Positions 57,618-64,000 of a stretch of 64,000 nucleotides of DNA are shown piece by piece; the stretch's first letter is position 1, and every line of letters begins with the position of its first letter. Under the pieces are notes generated by a model. It made no database searches. It was not told where the DNA came from and was given only the letters and a program-made list of their open reading frames with translations. The stretch covers positions 983,001 through 1,047,000 of the forward strand of contig NZ_CP045072.1 in the NCBI RefSeq assembly GCF_009301415.1. The letters are read 5' to 3'. The translations under genes were made by a program, and so were the position numbers. The stretch is from Paracoccus kondratievae (GTDB lineage: Bacteria > Pseudomonadota > Alphaproteobacteria > Rhodobacterales > Rhodobacteraceae).

Positions 57618-59543
57618 ATGAGCCTGCCGCCCCAGTTCCTCGATGAGATCCGTGCCCGCGTGCCTTTGTCACGCGTGATCGGCCGTAAGGTCGTCTGGGA
57701 TCTGCGTCGCTCGAACCAGGCCAAGGGGGACTGGTGGGCACCTTGTCCGTTCCACGGCGAAAAGACTCCGTCCTTTCACGTCGATGATCAAAAGGGCTTT
57801 TACTACTGCTTTGGCTGCCATGCTAAAGGCGACGCGCTGACCTTTCTTCGCGAGGCCGAAGGTATGGGCTTTATCGAAGCGGTCGAATTCCTGGCCGCCG
57901 AGGCCGGCCTGCCCATGCCCGAACGCGACCAGCGCGCCGTGCAGCGTGCCGACCGGCGTAGCGAACTGGTCGAGGTGATGGAGCAGGCGGCGCGCTGGTT
58001 CCGCATGCAGCTAAGCACCGGCACAGCGGAACAGGCCCGTGCCTATCTGGCACGTCGCGGCCTTGACGAGGCTGCCTGCGAACGCTTTGGCATTGGCTTT
58101 GCCCCCGACCAGCGACAGGGGCTTTTCAACGCCCTTCGTTCAAAAGGGATTTCTGAACAGCTGATTGTTGAGGCCGGGCTTGCCGCCAAGCCTGATGATG
58201 GCGGCGCGCCTTTTGACCGCTTCCGGGGTCGCATCACCTTTCCGATCCGTGACGGGCGTGGGCGCTGTATCGCCTTTGGCGGCCGGGCGATGGATCCAAA
58301 TGCGCGGGCGAAATACCTCAACAGCCCCGAGACGCCGCTGTTTGACAAAGGGCGCAACCTTTACAACATCGGCCCGGCGCGGGCGGCGGTGGCCAAGGGC
58401 AAGCCGCTGGTCGTGGCCGAAGGTTATATGGATGTCATCGCGCTGGTCCGCGCCGGGTTCGAGGGTGCGGTTGCCCCGCTGGGCACCGCGATCACCGAGG
58501 ATCAGCTGCGGCTGATGTGGCGCATCTCGCCCGAGCCGGTCATCGCCCTTGATGGTGATGAGGCGGGCTTGCGCGCGGCGATACGGCTGATTGACCTGGC
58601 GCTGCCGATGACGGGGCCGGGGCAGGCGCTGCGCTTTGCCTTTCTGCCGCAGGGGCTGGACCCGGATGACCTGATCCGCGCCAAGGGCGCCAGCGCCATG
58701 GCCGCCATTCTGGATGAGGCGCGACCGCTGGTCGATCTGCTTTGGCGGCGCGAGACCGAGGGGCGGGTTTTCGACAGTCCCGAACGGCGCGCGGCACTTG
58801 ATAAGGCCTTGGCCGAGGCGGTCGGCAGGATCCCGGACAAGGATACCCGCGACCATTACCATTCAGTCCTGCGCAACCTGAAATGGAAGCTTTTCGGCCC
58901 TCGCCGGCGCGATGCCGCGCAAACGGCCCGCACGCCGCGTGATAATTGGCGCGGACGTGGTGCCCGTTTCCAGCCCGAGGCGCCGACGCCTCCGACCAGG
59001 GCTTCGCGCCTGTCGTCCGGTGATCTGGACGAGCAGGACGCCGAAGGGCTGATCGAGGCAATGGTGCTGGCTATCTGCGCAAACCATCCCGAGTTGATCA
59101 GTACTGTCGAATCCCGGCTTGAGCGGCTTGAGCCGCAAGATGCTGACCGGGCTGCGCTGATACATGATCTGTTGTCGGGCACGCAATCGCAGGCGGGGCA
59201 GCGCGCCCTTGAAAGCATCATGGCCGACCCCCATGTGAAGACGGCTCCAGCCATCCTGCGCCCGCATGACGGCGATGCTGCTGCGGGTATTCTTGCCAAT
59301 GCCCTGGACCGGATCGAGGCGCGACGCGCTGTGCGCGAAGAAATCGCCCGCGCCGAGGCCGAGATCGAAGGGCTGGCAGATGAGGGGCTGACCTGGCGCG
59401 TGGCGCAATCCACCCGTGCAAGGCAGCAGGCCGACCATCCTTCGCTGGCCGACCTTTCGGATCTGGGCGAGGACAGCGACGCCTATCGGGCTATTCTCGA
59501 TGCGGCGCTGAAAAACGAGATCTGGCGCAAACCGCGCCGCTGA
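57618..59543 (+). CDS. dnaG: DNA primase
   Basis: Synthesises RNA primers at the replication fork. The 641-residue protein contains the CHC2 zinc finger (PCPFHGEKTPSFHV, YYCFGCHAKGD at about 38-68), the DnaG catalytic core, the TOPRIM acidic motif VVAEGYMDVIALV near 265-277 and ALDGDEAG near 310-317, and a C-terminal DnaB-interaction domain (residues about 465-641). It directly precedes rpoD across a 139-base gap rich in GANTC sites, the standard macromolecular-synthesis order. Confidence 0.97.
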   Translation: MSLPPQFLDEIRARVPLSRVIGRKVVWDLRRSNQAKGDWWAPCPFHGEKTPSFHVDDQKGFYYCFGCHAKGDALTFLREAEGMGFIEAVEFLAAEAGLPMPERDQRAVQRADRRSELVEVMEQAARWFRMQLSTGTAEQARAYLARRGLDEAACERFGIGFAPDQRQGLFNALRSKGISEQLIVEAGLAAKPDDGGAPFDRFRGRITFPIRDGRGRCIAFGGRAMDPNARAKYLNSPETPLFDKGRNLYNIGPARAAVAKGKPLVVAEGYMDVIALVRAGFEGAVAPLGTAITEDQLRLMWRISPEPVIALDGDEAGLRAAIRLIDLALPMTGPGQALRFAFLPQGLDPDDLIRAKGASAMAAILDEARPLVDLLWRRETEGRVFDSPERRAALDKALAEAVGRIPDKDTRDHYHSVLRNLKWKLFGPRRRDAAQTARTPRDNWRGRGARFQPEAPTPPTRASRLSSGDLDEQDAEGLIEAMVLAICANHPELISTVESRLERLEPQDADRAALIHDLLSGTQSQAGQRALESIMADPHVKTAPAILRPHDGDAAAGILANALDRIEARRAVREEIARAEAEIEGLADEGLTWRVAQSTRARQQADHPSLADLSDLGEDSDAYRAILDAALKNEIWRKPRR

Positions 59544-59550
59544 CCGGCGC

Positions 59551-59662
59551 GAATCACTTGCGCCGAATCACTTGGCCGGTTCCGGGCTGCGGGCTTTGAA
59601 TCGCTCGCGATTCGGGCTAAGACCGACCGATCAGCCGATCCCGATTCGCTGATTCGCGAATC
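59551..59662. promoter_or_regulatory. Cluster of seven GANTC (CcrM) sites upstream of rpoD
   Basis: GANTC motifs occur at 59551, 59565, 59598, 59609, 59643, 59651 and 59658, seven in 112 bases, including palindromes GAATCGCTCGCGATTC (59598-59613) and GATTCGCGAATC (59651-59662). GANTC is the target of the cell-cycle methyltransferase CcrM; isolated sites are common, but this density is exceptional. Placed between dnaG and rpoD, so control of rpoD expression by methylation state is an attractive inference. Confidence 0.6.
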
Positions 59663-59682
59663 ACCGCTTCAAGGGAGCCAGC

Positions 59683-61665
59683 ATGGCAGCCAACGACGAC
59701 GACCAGAAGCCCGACGCCAAGGATGACGATCATTCGCTGGACATGTCGCAGGCCGCGGTCAAGCGCATGATCGCCGAAGGGCGTGAGCGCGGCTATATCA
59801 CCTACGACCAGTTGAACGCCGTCCTGCCGCCCGAACAGGTCAGTTCTGACCAGATCGAGGACGTGATGTCCATGCTGTCCGAAATGGATATCCGCGTGGT
59901 CGAAAACGACGAAGAGGCCGAAGAGGCCGAGACCGGCGGCGAGCTGACCGTTGCCGGCTCGACCTCGCGTGAGCTGGCCGTCGCCACGACCGAGACGGAA
60001 AAGCTGGACCGGACCGACGACCCGGTGCGCATGTATCTGCGCGAGATGGGTTCGGTCGAGCTGTTGTCGCGTGAGGGCGAGATCGCCATCGCCAAACGGA
60101 TCGAGGCTGGCCGCAATACGATGATCGCCGGGCTTTGCGAAAGCCCGCTGACCTTCAAGGCCATCACCATGTGGCGGCAAGAGCTTCTGGAAGAGGCGAT
60201 CTTGCTGCGCGACGTGATTGATCTTGAGACGACCTTCGGCCGCTCGATGGATGAAGAGGGCGAAGAGGAAGAGGTCCTTCCGACCGCTACGCGTACCGCC
60301 GGCACTGCCGCCACCCGCGACGATGAAGAGCTCGACGCCGACGGCAACCCGATGAGCCGCAGCGACGACGAAGAGGACGAGGACGACGGTCAGAACCTGT
60401 CGCTTGCCGCCATGGAGGCTTCGCTGAAGCCCAAGGTGCTTGAGACGCTGGAAGCCATTGCCCGCGGCTATGAAGAGCTGTCGCACATGCAGGATAACCG
60501 CATGTCGGCGACGCTGAACGAGGACGGGACTTTCTCGGCCGCGCAGGAATCGGCCTATCAGGAGCTGCGCTCGCGTATCGTTGCGCTGGTGAATGAGCTG
60601 CACCTGCACAATAACCGTATCGAGGCGCTGGTTGACCAGATCTACGGTATCAACCGCCGGATCGTGACCATCGACTCGAATATGGTAAAACTGGCCGATG
60701 CCGCGCGTATCAACCGGCGCGAGTTCATCGACGCTTATCGCGGCAGCGAACTTGATCCGACCTGGGTTGACCGCATGATGCAGAACAAGGGCCGCGGCTG
60801 GCAGGCGCTGTTCGACAAATCCCGCACTCAGGTCGAAAACCTGCGCGGCGAAATGGCCATGGTCGGCCAGCACGTCGGTGTCGATATCGAGGAATTCCGC
60901 CGCATCGTCTCGCAGGTTCAGCGCGGCGAAAAGGAATCGCGTCAGGCCAAAAAGGAAATGGTCGAGGCGAACCTGCGGCTGGTGATCTCGATTGCCAAGA
61001 AATACACGAACAGGGGCTTGCAATTCCTTGATCTTATTCAGGAAGGCAACATCGGTCTGATGAAGGCCGTGGATAAGTTCGAGTATCGCCGCGGCTATAA
61101 GTTCTCGACCTATGCGACCTGGTGGATCCGGCAGGCAATCACCCGCTCGATCGCGGACCAGGCGCGCACCATCCGTATCCCGGTGCATATGATCGAGACG
61201 ATCAACAAGCTGGTGCGCACTGGTCGCCAGATGTTGCATGAGATCGGCCGCGAGCCCACGCCCGAGGAACTGGCCGACAAGCTGCAGATGCCGTTGGAAA
61301 AGGTTCGCAAGGTGATGAAAATCGCCAAAGAGCCAATCAGCCTTGAAACCCCGATCGGGGACGAAGAGGACAGCCAGCTTGGTGATTTCATCGAGGACAA
61401 GAACGCCGTCCTGCCGCTGGATTCCGCCATTCAGGAAAACCTCAAGGAGACCACGACCCGGGTTCTGGCCAGCCTGACCCCGCGTGAGGAACGGGTTTTG
61501 CGGATGCGTTTCGGTATCGGTATGAACACCGACCACACGCTGGAAGAGGTCGGCCAACAGTTCAGCGTGACCCGCGAACGGATCCGCCAGATCGAGGCCA
61601 AGGCTCTGCGCAAGCTCAAACACCCCAGCCGGTCGCGCAAGCTGCGCAGCTTCCTCGACCAGTAA
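59683..61665 (+). CDS. rpoD: RNA polymerase primary sigma factor RpoD
   Basis: Housekeeping sigma-70. The 660-residue protein has region 1.1 ([20 protein letters not shown]), region 1.2 ([20 protein letters not shown]), a long acidic insertion (EEGEEEEVL through [11 protein letters not shown], about 185-240), region 2 with [20 protein letters not shown], region 3, and region 4.2 ([20 protein letters not shown]). The acidic insertion is longer than in E. coli but known in alphaproteobacteria. AGGGAG precedes the ATG. A terminator follows. Confidence 0.98.
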   Translation: MAANDDDQKPDAKDDDHSLDMSQAAVKRMIAEGRERGYITYDQLNAVLPPEQVSSDQIEDVMSMLSEMDIRVVENDEEAEEAETGGELTVAGSTSRELAVATTETEKLDRTDDPVRMYLREMGSVELLSREGEIAIAKRIEAGRNTMIAGLCESPLTFKAITMWRQELLEEAILLRDVIDLETTFGRSMDEEGEEEEVLPTATRTAGTAATRDDEELDADGNPMSRSDDEEDEDDGQNLSLAAMEASLKPKVLETLEAIARGYEELSHMQDNRMSATLNEDGTFSAAQESAYQELRSRIVALVNELHLHNNRIEALVDQIYGINRRIVTIDSNMVKLADAARINRREFIDAYRGSELDPTWVDRMMQNKGRGWQALFDKSRTQVENLRGEMAMVGQHVGVDIEEFRRIVSQVQRGEKESRQAKKEMVEANLRLVISIAKKYTNRGLQFLDLIQEGNIGLMKAVDKFEYRRGYKFSTYATWWIRQAITRSIADQARTIRIPVHMIETINKLVRTGRQMLHEIGREPTPEELADKLQMPLEKVRKVMKIAKEPISLETPIGDEEDSQLGDFIEDKNAVLPLDSAIQENLKETTTRVLASLTPREERVLRMRFGIGMNTDHTLEEVGQQFSVTRERIRQIEAKALRKLKHPSRSRKLRSFLDQ

Positions 61666-61682
61666 GCGGTCAGGACAACGGA

Positions 61683-61714
61683 AAAGGCCGCGCCCTGTCA
61701 TGGGCGCGGCCTTT
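61683..61714. terminator. Bidirectional terminator between rpoD and the FMN reductase gene
   Basis: AAAGGCCGCGCCC (61683-61695) and GGGCGCGGCCTTT (61702-61714) form a perfect 13-pair stem with a six-base loop. T and A runs at both ends allow use by the two convergent genes. Confidence 0.85.
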
Positions 61715-61731
61715 GGCGTTTCTGGTCCGGG

Positions 61732-62280
61732 TCAGCCGTGCTTTTCGATCCAGTTCACGAAGGAATCGACAAAGCCGCGCAGGAACTTGTCTGTCTTTTC
61801 GTCGGTGATGGTGCCGTCGGCGGCATAGGCTTCGGGATGCCATTGGATATAGGCCTCGGGGGTGCTCATCATCACCATGCCTACATGAACCATATCGCTT
61901 TTCAGCCGTGCCTGCGCCATGGCTGCGCCGATCACGCCGGGTGAGGTGCCGGTCACCGCCGCCGGTTTGTCCTTCCACGAATTCTGCCCGTATGGCCGGG
62001 TGCCCCAATCCAGCGCGTTCTTGATGACGCCCGGATAGGTGCGGTTGTATTCCGGCGTCAGCGCCAGCACGGCGTCCGAATGCTCGGCCCGGTCCTTAAG
62101 GCGCAGCACGGACTGGGGCGGATCGGCCCACAGATCCTCGTTGTAATGGGGCAGGTCTCCGATATGCAGCAAATGGAATTGCAGTCGGCCTTCGGCCAGT
62201 TTCTCAAGGACTTTCATCAGCTTGTGGTTGAGCGACTCTTTGCGGAGCGAGCCAACCATAACGGCAACGGACTTGACCAT
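61732..62280 (-). CDS. NADPH-dependent FMN reductase-like flavoprotein
   Basis: A 182-residue flavodoxin-fold quinone/azo reductase. The phosphate loop is VGSLRKESLNHKLM near residue 9-22, followed by HLLHIGDLPHYNEDLWADPP and the FMN-stacking ALTPEYNRTYPGVIKNALDW near 72-91. Similar to E. coli ChrR and YieF families, which reduce quinones and chromate, but substrate is undetermined. Convergent with rpoD across the shared terminator. Confidence 0.92.
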   Translation of the reverse strand: MVKSVAVMVGSLRKESLNHKLMKVLEKLAEGRLQFHLLHIGDLPHYNEDLWADPPQSVLRLKDRAEHSDAVLALTPEYNRTYPGVIKNALDWGTRPYGQNSWKDKPAAVTGTSPGVIGAAMAQARLKSDMVHVGMVMMSTPEAYIQWHPEAYAADGTITDEKTDKFLRGFVDSFVNWIEKHG

Positions 62281-62428
62281 TCCCGACCTCCTCTTGTGCC
62301 TTTCCAGGCTAAGCTAGGAGCGTATTCGCCCTGTGGAAAGAGGGTCCCACACTTGCATTCTTGGGGAAAAAGGTGAACAGTCGCCGACAAGCGGCGCATG
62401 ACCGCGCACCGGAAAGGCACGGCATCCG

Positions 62429-63889
62429 ATGGGCGAGGCGGAAAAAATCCAGACATGGCTGGCGGATGCAGGCAATTTGCGACTGCTCCTGATCGGGGTG
62501 CTGGTCATTTTGGCCTTTGCGCTTTTTTCGCTTTGGCGGGCCAGACGTTCGGCGGATGAGGCGGCGGCGCAAGCTGCCCGGCGCGAGGCGGAATTGCTTG
62601 CACGCATTGAGGCCGAATCGGGCGAATTGCGAACGCAACTTCAGGCTGTCAGCCGGTTTGAGGCGCAGACCGAGGTCCAGAGCCAGCGCCTGCAAGAGCT
62701 GATGGAAGAGCGGGATGAGTTGATCGACGCTCTGCATGGCGAACGGCAGACGATTGCGCGGCTGGAGCGTGAATTGGCCGAAACCCGGCTTGCTGCGCAA
62801 AAGGACCGTGAGGCGGCCGAACGTGACATCGCCACCCTGCGAGAGTTGCGCGAAGAGATGACCGGCCAGTTTCGCCTGCTTGCGACCGAGACCCTGAAAT
62901 CTCAGGGAAGTGAGATGCAAAAAACGCATGGCGAACAGCTGTCGGCGCTGCTGACCCCATTCCGCGAGCAGGTGCACCGGTTCCAGACCGAGCTTCAGGC
63001 CCGCAACAAGGCCACCGACGAGGAACGCGCCCGCCTGCGCGAACAGATCGAATACCTGCACAAACGTTCCGAAGAGATCTCGCGCGAGGCGGTGGCGCTG
63101 ACCCGCGCGCTTAAGGGTGACAGCCAGAAGCGTGGTGCCTGGGGTGAGATGATCCTTGAACGGATCCTTGAGGACTCAGGTCTGATCGCCGGCACTCATT
63201 ACGAAACGCAGGTCAGCCACCGCGATGCCGATGGCAAGCTGTGGCGGCCGGACGTAATCGTAAAAATGCCGCAGAAAAAGCTGTTGGTGATCGACAGCAA
63301 AGTGTCGCTCAATGCCTATGAAGAGGCGGTGAACACTGAGGATATGCCGACGCGCGAGGCTGCCTTGCGCCGCCATGTCGCGGCCGTCCGCACCCATGTC
63401 GCAAGCCTTGCGGCCAAGGGGTATCAGGCGCTGGATCAGGGCTCGGTTGATTATGTGCTGATGTTCATTCCGGTCGAAGGTGCTTTCTCTGAGGCGTTGC
63501 GCGTCGATCCGGATCTTGCGCGTTACGCGATGGAAAACCGCGTTGGTCTGGCCACGCCGACGACGCTGATGCTGACCCTGCGTACCGTTGATCACATCTG
63601 GACGGTCGAGCGGCGTGAAACGAATGCCATGCAGATCGCCGCCCGTGCCGGTCAGCTTTACGACAAGCTGCACGGGTTCGTTTCCTCGATCGAAGAGGTC
63701 GGCGCGGCGCTGGAGCGGGCGCAGAAAAGCCACGCCACCGCCATGGACCGGCTGACGCGCGGTCCCGGCAACGTCATCCGTCAGGCCGAGATGCTGCGCG
63801 AATTGGGCGCGCGCACCCAAAAACGCATCGGGCTGGACCATGACGGCCCGGCGCCACTGATCGAGGCACCCGGCGAGGCGGCGGAATGA
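62429..63889 (+). CDS. rmuC: DNA recombination protein RmuC
   Basis: A 486-residue protein with an N-terminal membrane helix (LRLLLIGVLVILAFALFSLW), a long coiled coil (about 40-220) and a C-terminal nuclease-like PD-(D/E)XK domain with KRGAWGEMILERILEDSGL, VIVKMPQKKLLVIDSKVSLN and ALDQGSVDYVLMFIPVEGAF. RmuC limits DNA inversion at short repeats. The stop overlaps the next ATG (ATGA). Family assignment is clear; the exact activity in this species is not known. Confidence 0.95.
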   Translation: MGEAEKIQTWLADAGNLRLLLIGVLVILAFALFSLWRARRSADEAAAQAARREAELLARIEAESGELRTQLQAVSRFEAQTEVQSQRLQELMEERDELIDALHGERQTIARLERELAETRLAAQKDREAAERDIATLRELREEMTGQFRLLATETLKSQGSEMQKTHGEQLSALLTPFREQVHRFQTELQARNKATDEERARLREQIEYLHKRSEEISREAVALTRALKGDSQKRGAWGEMILERILEDSGLIAGTHYETQVSHRDADGKLWRPDVIVKMPQKKLLVIDSKVSLNAYEEAVNTEDMPTREAALRRHVAAVRTHVASLAAKGYQALDQGSVDYVLMFIPVEGAFSEALRVDPDLARYAMENRVGLATPTTLMLTLRTVDHIWTVERRETNAMQIAARAGQLYDKLHGFVSSIEEVGAALERAQKSHATAMDRLTRGPGNVIRQAEMLRELGARTQKRIGLDHDGPAPLIEAPGEAAE

Positions 63890-64000
63890 GCGCGACCCGC
63901 TTTGCCATCCGCACCCACGGGCCGGCCTGCTATGAGTTCACTGCCGAGGTCGCAGCCTGGCTGCGCGCGCTTGGGGCAGGGGACGGGGTCGTGACGCTGT
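63886..64000 (+). CDS. YjbQ-family (UPF0047) protein, N-terminal part
   Basis: Only 38 codons lie in the window, starting MSATRFAIRTHGPACYEFTA and continuing EVAAWLRALGAGDGVVTL. The opening matches the YjbQ family (secondary thiamin-phosphate synthase), where a segment with GDGVVTLF leads into HTSASL. The ATG overlaps the rmuC stop by four bases. The gene runs off the end. Confidence 0.75.
   Translation, partial: MSATRFAIRTHGPACYEFTAEVAAWLRALGAGDGVVTL

Noticed and set aside
59617..61701. 694-residue open frame antisense to rpoD
   Set aside because: Lies fully opposite a certain gene with strong homology, and its residues show no family pattern; high GC sequences create such shadows.

Overview
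The window is a chromosomal segment of a GC-rich alphaproteobacterium, most likely Rhodobacteraceae and close to Paracoccus. This is inferred from the sciP-ctrA pair, a DnaK-independent set of family-typical traits (LexA-type GTTC-N7-GTTC motif, clustered GANTC/CcrM sites, long acidic RpoD, L21 with a charged tail) and from gene orders such as lptF-lptG-lptD opposite pepA-holC, tatA-tatB-tatC, and pyrH-frr-uppS-cdsA-dxr-rseP-bamA-ompH. No rRNA, CRISPR array or intact insertion sequence was found. Almost all of it is housekeeping core genome, densely packed with ATGA or TGATG start-stop overlaps.

Layout: 1-2.7 kb, LPS export (lptF, lptG, partial lptD, minus strand). 2.8-6.0 kb, pepA-holC, then a retropepsin-like protease and a MarC protein. 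6.1-8.7 kb, the Tat translocase with a DUF815 AAA+ ATPase. 8.9-9.5 kb, tRNA-Met and an FtsB-like division protein. 9.5-10.95 kb, an AT-richer scar with a frameshifted, stop-interrupted and truncated P4-type integrase at the 3' end of guaA, the remains of a guaA-associated island. 10.95-16.7 kb, guaA, a ThiE-like protein, an RNA methyltransferase, heme A synthase and an M32 carboxypeptidase. 16.7-21.4 kb, a minus-strand accessory block: P450, membrane alpha/beta hydrolase, M48 protease, VWA protein and a 54-residue membrane microprotein. 21.5-23.4 kb, Ppx/GppA and RlmE. 23.4-24.9 kb, a decayed stretch with an AraC-family pseudogene and two possible microgenes. 24.9-34.5 kb, miaA and the long cell-envelope/isoprenoid operon. 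34.5-42.4 kb, nucleoside hydrolase, penicillin acylase, an HIBADH-family dehydrogenase, tRNA-Val, a CoA transferase, rplU-rpmA with a structured leader, a GNAT and a lipoprotein. 42.5-50.1 kb, sufE, mnmA, sciP, ctrA, ligA, recG. 50.1-50.4 kb, a 31-residue membrane protein behind a LexA-type motif. 50.4-57.6 kb, NifU-like protein, hisI, gluQ, trmFO, rplY, acyltransferase, LldD-like oxidase, lipoprotein, TetR. 57.6-64 kb, dnaG, rpoD, FMN reductase, rmuC and the start of a YjbQ-family gene.

Functional threads: envelope biogenesis (Lpt, Bam/Skp, RseP, UppS/CdsA), DNA replication and repair (HolC, LigA, RecG, DnaG, RmuC), cell-cycle control (CtrA, SciP, a PerP-like protease, GANTC sites before rpoD) and tRNA modification (MiaA, MnmA, TrmFO, GluQ, TrmJ-like). 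The most interesting candidate is the SOS-controlled membrane microprotein downstream of recG, which resembles Caulobacter SidA in size, topology and control. All assignments are from reading the sequence; no database search was possible.
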